Shown piece by piece: positions 1 through 9,700 of a DNA stretch of 64,000 nucleotides. The notes under the pieces were generated by a model. The model was not told the DNA's origin. It did not search any database and worked only from the letters and a program-made list of their open reading frames with translations. The DNA comes from Pectinophora gossypiella (lineage: Eukaryota > Arthropoda > Insecta > Lepidoptera > Gelechiidae). The position numbers and the translations under genes are program-made. Each line of letters opens with the position of its first letter. The first letter of the stretch is position 1. The stretch is from NCBI RefSeq assembly GCF_024362695.1, contig NC_065405.1, positions 752,672-816,671 of the forward strand, written 5' to 3'.

Positions 1-1
1 T

Positions 2-3000
2 GGATGGGTGGTACACGGATCCGTACCACGCAACACCATCATACAACAAGGGAGCGTGCTGCATGTCTACGATGTAGAACGACACGGGGACACAACCGAC
101 CAGTACGACCGACGTCTCGAGCAACTCGTCGAGGCGCACTTCAAGATTGACGCACTGGGTGTCAGTCACAAACCGCTCGTGGGCGTTGCCAATCAGCGCG
201 CTCGGGACATCGTGCAGAAGACGATGAAGAAGATCGACGGGGCCTACGAGGTTGGACTTCCATGGCGTCGTGACGACGTGACCATGCCTCCAAGCTACGA
301 TGCAGCCTTCCGACGTCTGAGAAGCATCGAGAGGAAGATGGACGCTTCACCCGACTTCGCCAAGCAGTACACGGCCCAAATGGAGAACCTGCTGAACAAG
401 GGCTACGCAGCACCATGTGACGGTCATGAACGAGCGAGCACCGTCAGTTGGTTCCTGCCACACTTTGCCGTGCAGAACCCCAATAAACCAGGAAAACTAC
501 GCCTGGTTTTCGACGCCGCCGCACGCAGCCACGGTGTCTGCCTGAACGACGAGCTATTAGAGGGACCGGACCTGCTACTGTCACTGCAGGGGATCGTATT
601 CCGGTTCAGAGAGAGACCAGTCGCCGTCACTGCGGACATACAAGAGATGTTCCTGCGTGTGAAGATCCGCCCAGAAGACCAACCCGCCCAGCAGTTCTTG
701 TGGAGGGGAAACGACCGGAAGAATCCGCCTCGCTGCTTCAAGATGACGAGCATGATCTTCGGCGCGGCCAGCTCACCCTTCATGGCTCACAGCGTGCGAG
801 ACCACAACGCGCATGCTCACGCGCACACTCACCCACGTGCGCTGGAGGCCATCACACACAGTCACTACATGGATGACTTTGTGGCGAGCTATGAAGACAT
901 CGAGGAGGGCCGCCGAACCATCAACGAGGTGATAGAAGTCCACGCAGACGCCGGCTTCACTTTGCGCGGGTGGAACTCCAACTACGAGGGAGTCCTGGAC
1001 GAAGTGCCCGTAGAGCTTCGAGCGACCCAACCAACGCAGCTCGGAGGAGAGGGCCACGCCGAGCACAAAATACTTGGCCTCTACTGGAACGCAGGTCGAG
1101 ACGAACTGGGGTTCAACACGTCGCTCAATAGAGTACCGAACGAGGTGCGAACACGAAGCCGCGCGCCTACGAAGCGAGAAGCTCTCAGTGCGGTCATGAG
1201 CATATACGACCCGCTGGGACTCCTGAGCCACTACACGATCCGAGCGAAGATCATCCTTCAGGGCCTATGGCGTCTTAAGTTGCCATGGGACGAGCCGATC
1301 CCGGAAGAAGAAGCCGGACAATTTATGAGCTGGTTGGCACAGCTGGAAGAGGTCGCCCGGCTACGACTACCACGATGCTACGAGATGAAGAACCATCAGC
1401 GCATCGAGCTACATATCTTCTGCGACGCCAGCGAGCAAGCATACGCGACGGTGGCCTACTGGAGGATAGTGCGCTGCGACGGAAGCATCGGGGTCACTCT
1501 GGTTGGCGCCAAGTCAAAGGTGGCGCCGCAGCGAACACAAACGATCCCGCGACTGGAACTACAAGCCGCCGTCATCGGAGTGAGGTTGGCCGACACGCTG
1601 AAAAAGGAACACCGCATCAAGATCGACAGTGTCACCTACTGGACGGACTCAGCGACGGTGATACACTGGGTGCGGAACGACGCTCGGCGCTACACCCCAT
1701 TCGTGGCGCACAGGCTGAGCGAGATCGCAGAGCTCACCCAGAAGGACGAATGGCGATGGCTCCCCACTACACACAACGTAGCCGACGACGCCACAAGATG
1801 TCATGGGACTACAATCAGCGTGAACGACCGCTGGTTTCAGGGGCCAGACTTCTTATACGAGTCACCGGAACACTGGCCCGCTGAACAGTCATCGCACATC
1901 GAGGAGGAAGACGTCCTTCACACTGGGACACGCGATGGACAGAAGGAGGACTGGCTACCTGACCCTGGTCGATTCTCCAAATATGAAACACTGATCAGAG
2001 CGGCGGCACGGGTACTGGCATTCATCGACATGTGCCGCAAGAAGAAAAAGAACCTGGAAGTGGAGCACTTGGAACGCGCCGAACGAGCACTCCTGCAAAG
2101 AGCTCAGCGTGAGAGCTTTGGCGCTGAAATAGAACGGATCCAAGCAGGGCGCTCCATTTCCAAGACAAGCCGCCTATACAAGCTAGACCCGGAGCTACAA
2201 GATGGGATCCTGCGTGTTCGAGGTCGTATTGGAGCCGCGACCGTTCCAGAACATATGAAGCGACCAATCATCCTGGACGGCCGTCATCACCTGACCAAGT
2301 TGCTGGTGCTGAGGGAACACTGCGCCGCCGGCCACGCCAACCGAGAGCGCGTGACCAACGACCTACGACAACGATACTGGATCATACATCTGCGACCAAC
2401 AGTACGCGCTGTCGAGCATGCCTGCGCACTCTGCAAAGTGCGGCGAGCCATGCCGCGAGCACCAGCGACGGGGAATCTACCGCAAGCCCGACTGGAACCA
2501 TTCCACCGCCCCTTCACGAACTGCGGAGTGGACTACTTCGGCCCAATGATGGTGAAGATCGGACGACGACGAGAGAAGAGGTGGGGCGCGCTCTTCACAT
2601 GCCTCACCACGCGAGCTATACATGTCGAGCTCGCCGCCTCCCTCTCCACCGACTCGGCGCTAATGGCGTTGCGGCGTATGGCCGCACGCAGAGGATGGCC
2701 CCGCGTCATCTACTCGGACAACGCGACGAACTTTCGCGGAGCAGACCACGAGCTGAAGGCCGCCTACAAGGAATGGGCGCCCGCACTGCAACAAGAAGGG
2801 ATGCTGCACAGAACGGAGTGGCGGTTCATCCCACCTGGAGCGCCTAACCAGGGAGGAGCCTGGGAGCGCATGGTGCGCTCAGTGAAGGCGGCACTAGGCG
2901 CTGTACTTAAGGAAAAGGCGCCACCGGAGGAAGTGCTCCAGACGCTGTTAACGGAGGTGGAATTCTCGGTCAACGCCCGCCCCCTCACTCATGTCAGCGT

Positions 3001-3424
3001 GGACCCGAACGACCCGGAGGCCCTCACACCCAACCACTTTCTGTTGGGAGGATCCATGGGGCTGCCAACCACCGGACCATGCGACGAAGCCGACCGACGA
3101 GCTTGGCGAGCAAGCCAGGCCCTCGCCGACCATTTCTGGCAACGCTGGCTGAAGGAGTACCTGCCGACACTGGTACCTCGAGGCGAGCCTACGAACAACG
3201 ACGCCGGGCTGAAAGAAGGAGACATCGTAGTGGTAGTTGACCCGACACTGCCACGAAACGTCTGGCCAATGGGGGAGGTGATTCGGACCTTCATCGGACC
3301 TGACGGCGGGATACGAGTCGCCGACGTCAGAACCAGAACGGGAATCTTCAGGAGACCAACGAGGAAGCTCGCCGTGCTGATCAAGAAGGAGGCTTCGCAA
3401 GCTACGCCGGGGGGAGAGATGTAG
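2..3424 (+). CDS. BEL/Pao retrotransposon Pol polyprotein (3' part, open at window edge)
   Basis: The frame is open from base 2, so the start, gag and probably the protease lie upstream of the window. Residues are counted from base 8. Order: reverse transcriptase with the YMDD catalytic box at bases 866-877 (residue about 287); RNase H with IFCDAS near residue 472, DSATVIHW near 547 and HNVADDATR near 590; integrase zinc module (HHLTK... H, then CALC) near 760-805; integrase core with D in DYFGP (about 841), D in SDNATNF (about 904) and E in GGAWERMV (about 953); then a C-terminal DUF5641-like tail. YMDD plus this order is typical of BEL/Pao. The frame has no internal stop, so the copy is young or was recently active. 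It is clearly more GC-rich than the DNA around it. Confidence 0.93.
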   Translation, partial: GWVVHGSVPRNTIIQQGSVLHVYDVERHGDTTDQYDRRLEQLVEAHFKIDALGVSHKPLVGVANQRARDIVQKTMKKIDGAYEVGLPWRRDDVTMPPSYDAAFRRLRSIERKMDASPDFAKQYTAQMENLLNKGYAAPCDGHERASTVSWFLPHFAVQNPNKPGKLRLVFDAAARSHGVCLNDELLEGPDLLLSLQGIVFRFRERPVAVTADIQEMFLRVKIRPEDQPAQQFLWRGNDRKNPPRCFKMTSMIFGAASSPFMAHSVRDHNAHAHAHTHPRALEAITHSHYMDDFVASYEDIEEGRRTINEVIEVHADAGFTLRGWNSNYEGVLDEVPVELRATQPTQLGGEGHAEHKILGLYWNAGRDELGFNTSLNRVPNEVRTRSRAPTKREALSAVMSIYDPLGLLSHYTIRAKIILQGLWRLKLPWDEPIPEEEAGQFMSWLAQLEEVARLRLPRCYEMKNHQRIELHIFCDASEQAYATVAYWRIVRCDGSIGVTLVGAKSKVAPQRTQTIPRLELQAAVIGVRLADTLKKEHRIKIDSVTYWTDSATVIHWVRNDARRYTPFVAHRLSEIAELTQKDEWRWLPTTHNVADDATRCHGTTISVNDRWFQGPDFLYESPEHWPAEQSSHIEEEDVLHTGTRDGQKEDWLPDPGRFSKYETLIRAAARVLAFIDMCRKKKKNLEVEHLERAERALLQRAQRESFGAEIERIQAGRSISKTSRLYKLDPELQDGILRVRGRIGAATVPEHMKRPIILDGRHHLTKLLVLREHCAAGHANRERVTNDLRQRYWIIHLRPTVRAVEHACALCKVRRAMPRAPATGNLPQARLEPFHRPFTNCGVDYFGPMMVKIGRRREKRWGALFTCLTTRAIHVELAASLSTDSALMALRRMAARRGWPRVIYSDNATNFRGADHELKAAYKEWAPALQQEGMLHRTEWRFIPPGAPNQGGAWERMVRSVKAALGAVLKEKAPPEEVLQTLLTEVEFSVNARPLTHVSVDPNDPEALTPNHFLLGGSMGLPTTGPCDEADRRAWRASQALADHFWQRWLKEYLPTLVPRGEPTNNDAGLKEGDIVVVVDPTLPRNVWPMGEVIRTFIGPDGGIRVADVRTRTGIFRRPTRKLAVLIKKEASQATPGGEM

Positions 3425-3674
3425 CGGACGCCGCCACTAGAGCGAGACGGCGCCGCTAAAAAGGGACAGCGAAGGAAGCGCCGCCCCTAGAACGAGACGG
3501 CGATAATATTAGAATAGGATAGCTATAAGATTAGAACGTAAGACCCACTAGTTGTGATAGCGAAATTAGTAGCTAAGGTGGATATTTATATGAAATAAAC
3601 GAGTTAGTTAGCAGTTGATCCGGAAATTTGATCGAGCCTTTTATTTCCCCGAGATCCTGAACATACAGTCCACA
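3420..3674 (+). repeat. 3' LTR of the BEL/Pao element (inferred limits)
   Basis: A purine-rich tract (ggggggagaga) sits directly before TGTAGCGG at 3420, the expected position of a polypurine tract and an LTR beginning TGT. An AATAAA lies at about 3594-3599. The right end is placed at CCACA (3674) because from there the sequence matches the coding region of the LINE also seen at 49620-49838. The last codons of pol overlap the LTR by 5 bases. The 5' LTR is outside the window, so the limits could not be checked by LTR-LTR comparison. Confidence 0.65.
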
Positions 3675-4440
3675 ACAACTGTCTTAAAACAGTTGAAAGG
3701 CAAATTCTGAATGTCAATGGGAATCTTATTGTAAAAACGTATACATTGCCCCTTAAAAGATTTAGTAATCTTATGTAATCGACTGACTTGTAAAGCAAGT
3801 TTATTTTTGTTCCTGGTATTAACAATGTGCCGATCGCTATTTTTTGCAAATAATCCTATATGTTTTTTTACATATATTAAGTTTTCAAAGATATATTGTG
3901 ATGCCAAAGTTAAAATATTAATTTCTTTAAATTTATTTCTAAGTGACATCTTGGGTCCCAATTTGTAAATCGCCCGAATGGCTCGCTTTTGCAGAACAAA
4001 AATGCTGTTCATATCTGCAGCATGACCCCACAGCAAGATGCCGTACGACATTAGACTGTGGAAGTAGGCAAAATAAACTAATCGCGCGGTTTCTACATCG
4101 GTTATTAAACGAATTTTTTTGACCGCGAATGCTGCTGAGCTGAGCCTTTTGGACAACTTATCAATATGAGGACTCCATTGCAACTTAGCGTCCAAAGTAA
4201 TTCCCAAAAATACAGCAGCATCCGTGAGGTCCAATTCCTTATTTTTTACAATAATAGAATCGAGGGGCCTACTAACATTCGATAACGTAAAATAAACATA
4301 TTTTGTTTTATTTTCATTAAGTAGCAGGTTGTTTACAGTAAACCAATCCACTACCTCTGAAATGGCGTTGTTTACATCGTCAAAGGAATCTTGTCGTCTC
4401 TTTACTTTAAAAAGTAAGGAGGTATCATCTGCAACGATTG
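3675..4440 (-). pseudogene. LINE reverse transcriptase fragment, C-terminal part
   Basis: On the minus strand a frame runs from about 4440 down into the LTR. It begins with VADDTSLLF, the (F/Y)ADD catalytic box of non-LTR reverse transcriptases. It continues through FLGITLDAKLQWSPHI and YGILLWGHAAD, typical of the Jockey/CR1 group, to NLPFNCFKTVV. It is 5'-truncated just before the ADD box. The last residues read in this frame (DCMFRISGK and stop, to 3641) come from the BEL LTR. In the copy at 49620-49838 the protein instead goes on KQKLYKKGYY. The copy is therefore dead, cut at both ends. Confidence 0.85.
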
Positions 4441-5279
4441 CCTTCTATCTTGCTCTATACGGCGTTACGTATTATTTGTGCCACAAGAGCTAAAATAATA
4501 ACGTATATTCTTTAAATTATTAATTAAATATACCCATTCAAAAGTATTTACTAAATTTTTGTATTTTTATTACAAATAATAAACGTAAATAAACCTTTAC
4601 AAATCTTTTTATATGTAGTTTCTAATAATAAGTAATAAAACGAACAATTATCTAGGAAGTTATCAATAGTTTCAGACCCAGAGTACACCTGAAGAAAATA
4701 GGAAGGGTTTATAAAAAAAAAATATTGTTTATAGGTTCAAGTGGTGGCAAAAGTTGTAGAGCTGATTTAGCTTAGTTTATCTATGACAAAAATAATAATT
4801 TCGATCACCGAATGGTGTGGCTACACTTACGCCATCTATTGTCGCCGAAAAGAATATAACGAGGGTAGATTTCGGACAAGAGTTCTTAGTAGGCCTCCAG
4901 CTTTGAAGTTACTTATAGGCTGTATTGAATTTTACCATCACATTTCGATTCATTTCAAGGCAACGACGTAGAAATTAGGGCGGTGGGCCGTTGTGGGACT
5001 ACGCCACGTGGGGCGTGTGCCCCATCGCGATAGCGGGTCGTCGGCACGACCACACTTACATAACGATCGTTATACAACTTTTTATAGTTGTTTACGTGCG
5101 TGCTGTGAACTATGAACCAGTGTGGACTTATGAAACGCTGTGATATGAGGTCGGTGACTTTGGGGATACCAGTGTGGTTACAGGCGTCATAATGTTAAGG
5201 ATAGAGGCGTTGTTTTGACACTCATTTTATTAATCATAAAAACAGTGTCACTATTTATTACGTTCACAAAGTCACCCCA
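4441..5279. other. Unassigned non-coding stretch
   Basis: AT-rich at 4441-4780, more GC-rich at 4970-5060. No ORF with family features, splice-flanked exon or repeat was recognised. It could contain hippo exon 1 or its 5' UTR, but no ATG followed by a convincing phase-2 donor was found. Confidence 0.4.
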
Positions 5280-5561
5280 TCATCATCAGCCCATTAACGT
5301 CCTCACTGCTGGGGCACGGGCCTTCCCTATGAATGAATAGGGAGATCGGGCCTTAAACCATCACGCGGGCCCAGTGCGGATTGGTTAACGACTGCTAATG
5401 CAGCCGGGACCAACGGCTTAACGTGCCTTCCGAAGCACGAAGGAGCTCGAGATGAAAACTTTTTTTTGTGGTCACCCATCCTATGACCGGCCTTTGCGAA
5501 AGTTGCTTTACTTCAACAATCGCAGACCGAGCGCGTTAACCGCTGCGCCACCGAGCTCCTC
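5280..5561 (-). mobile_element. tRNA/5S-chimeric SINE, family A (copy 1)
   Basis: Read on the minus strand: GAGGAGCTCGGTGGCGCAGC head with a tRNA-like A box, then a block resembling the 3' half of 5S rRNA (GGATGGGTGACCAC), a unique body, and a GATGATGAT tail at the low-coordinate end. Other copies lie at 11084, 14781, 35970 and 42145. This one has extra bases (ttacttc) in the AAGTTAAGCAAC block. Confidence 0.8.
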
Positions 5562-5926
5562 GAAGTCTGGTTTTTTTACAGAAGCGACTGGGCAATCTAA
5601 AGCCGTACCAATTCCACTTAGTATTAACGTCTCAAGCTCCTCGTCATCCACGATATACAATACAATTCAAAATGTCCTTTCCTGAGGATACATTATTAAC
5701 ACATTACTTGCACACTATTTGACGCATCAATACTTATAATTTTCGGACCGTAAAATATCCTTTATTCCATAAATTATAGCGTGGGTTTTACGTGATTAAA
5801 TGACTAAAGTTTACAGGCATACTAGTCAACAAAAAGTCCCTCAAAATCCACGACAGGAAAATTGTTACTCATATGGTGAGGGTGACGACATTCGGTATTA
5901 CGTATATTTCAGAATTTCACGTACAA
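5562..5926. other. Unassigned non-coding stretch
   Basis: About 365 bases with no recognised gene or repeat between two SINE copies. Confidence 0.4.
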
Positions 5927-6462
5927 GTGGCCGTGGTAGCTCAGTGGGATGAACGCTTGACTCTCATTACAAGGTCGCAGGTTTAAATCCCAGTATGGGC
6001 CTGAACCAATTTAAAAAAAATTCGAATTTGTTTTCGAATTCATGTTTCGATCATAATCATTACACTAAATCATCTAGGTAACGGATAGGAACTGTCCCTG
6101 CACGCTTAAAATATCACCATGAGTAAACGAGACAACTTCGAAGTTTGTATCTTGCATCTCTTGAGCAGAGCGTAATAAATAATTCGTGCTCAGCGGTGAA
6201 GGAAAACATCGTGAGGAAACCCACATTCCCGAGAAATGCTACGGAGGTAACTTAAACTGTATTGGGCTGGCTTTCCCTTCGCGGGTTGGAAGATCAGACA
6301 GATCGCTTCTGTAAAAAGCGCTCAGCAGTGAAGGAAAATATCGTGAGGAAACCCACATTCCCGAGAAATGCTTCGGAGGTAACCTAATCTGTATTGGGCT
6401 GGCTTTCCCTTCGCGGGTTGGAAAATCAGACAGATCGCTTCTGTAAACATCCGGACCAGTGA
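5927..6462 (+). mobile_element. tRNA-derived SINE, family B, with internal tandem duplication
   Basis: The head carries a tRNA-like A box (TAGCTCAGTGGG) and B box (GGTCGCAGGTTTAAATCC) at 5937-5998. The body includes GTTTTCGAATTCATG and CCCTTCGCGGGTTGGAA. The body segment starting GCTCAGCGG at 6188 is repeated from 6320 (unit about 132 bp), so this copy is longer than the others. Further copies or fragments lie at 8704-9080, 17284, 47254, 54594 and 58085. Confidence 0.8.
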
Positions 6463-6624
6463 ACAGTGAACCTCTCTTTCATATAATAAGAAGGATATAG
6501 GTCTTCGGCGCGGGTGTATTTATGTTTATTTGTCTTTTATTTTGTTTGCAATAAAGAATAATATATTCAAAACAGGTACGGTACGGTACGAGTATTATAT
6601 AAAATGTTTGTCTGTTTGTTGCAG

Positions 6625-6727
6625 CGAGCTGAAGAAGCTGTCAGAAGAGAGCTTGACGCGGCAGCCTGAGGAGGTATTCGATATCATCTGCAAGCTCGGC
6701 GAAGGCTCTTATGGCAGTGTTTACAAG
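6625..6727 (+). CDS. hpo: hpo coding exon: N-terminus and glycine loop
   Basis: Acceptor TTGTTGCAG at 6616-6624. The first base completes a split codon, then ELKKLSEESL, EVFDIICKLGEGSYGSVYK and donor GTGAAG. It ends in phase 0. The upstream exon must end in phase 2. Confidence 0.95.
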
Positions 6728-9700
6728 GTGAAGTAAAGCATTATACATTCACTATCATACAGGGTTTCTAGGTTTCTAGGCTGCTTTTAAGCATTATTTT
6801 TCTTATCTTTTGACGGTCGTAGTTGATTTTATTCGGTTTTTAACCCCCGACGCAAAAACGACGGGGTTTTATAAGTTTGACGTGTCTGTGTAAATGTGTA
6901 TGTGTCTGTGGCATCGTAGCTCCCAAACGGATGATCCGATTTTAATGCGGTTTTTTTTTGTTTGAAAAGTATATCAGTCGAGAGTGTTCTTAGCTATGTT
7001 TGATGGAAATCGGTTCAGGTCTTCAAGGTCATCAGGTCGTTTGTTAGGTGTGATAGGAATGTTACACGCTCAGTTTGCTTGCAAGCATATTATGTGGGAT
7101 CTGACATTTGAAACACTAATGTCTTTTAGAACCACTGAGCTGGTCTGCTGTTAGTGTACTTTTTTCGGGTCGGGGTTTTTTAAATTTTTAATTTAATTTT
7201 ATATAATATGAGAATGGGTGTGCTATTTAAATGCTGGCGAAACCGAACTTTGTTACGTTTCTTATTGTCACTTTACACTCGAAAGATATTCAAGAATAAC
7301 CTTGAAACTATATCCAAGTCGCACTAGAACTAGAACATTACCCTTCTAAATTAGAAATCACCCTTGTTTGGAAAAGCCAAGCTTCCAGTATACAATTTAG
7401 TCTAGGTAAACACATATCGCGTTCCACCCCACTCGCGTGATGAATGAATTCGGTCGCGCAGTTTGGGGCTACCCGTATTAATGTTGCATAATTTATTGCT
7501 TGCTTCTTGCTGCGAATGTCAGCAAATGTAGTGGCTTCGCCTTTTTTATATATTAGGTATGATGGAAGGGTTTTTGAGTTTTGGTCAGTATATTTTGATT
7601 TTAAATAAAATATTACGCCGTCTCGATACGGCATCAGCGAAGACGCAGGTATAGTCTTCATTTTGAAAACCTACGATATCTCATATAGCGACCTAACTTT
7701 TAAACTATCATCTCTATTTCGTTGTAAGCCTTTTAAATGGGCATAGATAGTATAGTAAGATGATCCGTGCTTTTGCAGGCACGTTAAGCCGTTGGTCCCG
7801 GTTATTACTTACTGATGTACGTAAGTAAGTAGTCGTTACATGAGCCATGTCAGGGGCCTTTGGCGGCTCAATGGTAACCTTGACACCAGGGTTGATGAGG
7901 CTGGTATTCCAGCTCACAACCCACACGATAAGAAGAAGATTTACTTACCCTCCTTTACAATTTGTTATGGTCGAGAAAAAGCGACGCAAGAAACTTTTCT
8001 GCAACAATTTTTACCACTAAATTCGATTTTGTGAGTTTGAATTCATTAGGTTTATAGATAATTAATATCGCGTCGTGTCCAGGGTTTGTGCCCGGTTAAT
8101 GGCAACAGGCTCGTCTTAAACGTGGCTGGCGAGGAGTAGTGTGTACCTATACAGGGTGTCACATCCTAACGAAAACTTTGGGGGATGATTCAAACCATGA
8201 TTCTGAGTTGATATCAAGTGGAATTTATGGAACGGAAAATAATTTAAAAAAACACAAAAATTTTCATGAACTTTTTGACAATCCCTCACCATCCTCTTCA
8301 TCCCTCAAAGTTTTCGTTACGATGTCACTAACACCCTGTATATATGCTGCTGCTTAGATGGGATACAGGCGTACGTTATGCTATTTTTTAGGTTTCCGAA
8401 CCCAAAAACGGAACCCTTATAGGATCACTTTGCTTTTTTTTTATCATTTCACAAGTTGTAACGTGGTTGGTTCCAGGCCCTCCACAAGGAGAGCGGGCAG
8501 GTGCTGGCCATCAAGCAGGTACCAGTGGACACTGACCTGCAGGAGATCATCAAGGAGATATCCATCATGCAGCAGTGCGACAGCCCCTACGTCGTCAAGT
8601 ACTACGGCAGCTACTTCAAGAACACCGACCTTTGGGTAAGACAGACAAACAAATTCAATCATACATACTACAGGGTAAATCATCATCTCCATCATCATTT
8701 TCACAGGGTCCGCTTATCGAACCTGAAGGTTTGACAGGTCCGGTTTTTTACAGAAGCGACTGCCTGTCTCACCTTCCAACCCGAAGGGAAAACCAGCCTA
8801 ATGCAGGTTAGCTTACACCTCCGAAACGCATAAATCTCGGAAATGTGGGTACATGGATAATCATTTATGATCCAAACATGAATTATGATGTAAATATTGG
8901 TGGAGTAAAACATCGTTACGAAACCCACATTCCCAATAAATGTATTTCAAAATGTGAATGTGCTTTAAATATTAGGCTGGTTTCCCTTCGCGGGTTGGAA
9001 TGTCAGAGAGCAGTCACTTCTATAAAAACCAAATCTGACAAATCTTCAGGTTCGGTAAGCGGACCGGTGAAGGCGGGTTAACGCTAGGGATATGATAATA
9101 ACAGTTCTAAAACTGTCCTTTTTCCTTCTTGTCGATGTAGAAGGATAGCACAAGTTTCAGAACTCAAATTGAGATAAAGTGGACTAAAAGGTCTGCGTTG
9201 AAACAATTCATCTATAAAAGCAATATTACTATTTACATGTGTTGACTCTGCGCACGCACATGCGCTAATTTTAAATTGCAATAATGTTTTTTAGATGAAT
9301 TGCTCCGAAGTGGCTTTTTTATCCTCTAAGTCATTTTGGGGGCATGCGTAGCACAGGTAATAAGTCTGCCAGAATCGACATCAGTTACTAAGGTTTTAAC
9401 GCTAGCTATCTTCTTTTCGCTCCTGCTATCTCTATTCTCATGCTGCCATTCATTAGTGAAACAATTTCTTTTTGGCTGGAAATATTATGCATATCACAAA
9501 AAAACCTAATAAAAAAGTCATACATAACTCACCCCCGTAATTCATTAATAAATGGGCAAAGGGCTGATACTGTTAACCACTAATCCACTCTCATCGTATT
9601 AATCTTGGAATGAATATCAGAACTGGCTGCGAGTTTATAATATTGACGACTTGTGGCTCTGCCCACCCCATTAGGGATTACGGGCGTGACTTTATGTGTG

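Noticed and set aside
162..3400. Several 60-200 aa ORFs on both strands within the BEL/Pao pol region
   Set aside because: They are other-frame shadows of the GC-rich pol frame and show no family features.
3641..3674. DCMFRISGK as the natural C-terminus of the LINE protein
   Set aside because: The other copy of this LINE continues differently at this point; these codons lie in the inferred BEL LTR.
6530..6624. Upstream extension of the first seen hippo exon as the true N-terminus
   Set aside because: It begins at a non-ATG codon, is unlike any Hippo N-terminus, and a good splice acceptor lies at 6624.
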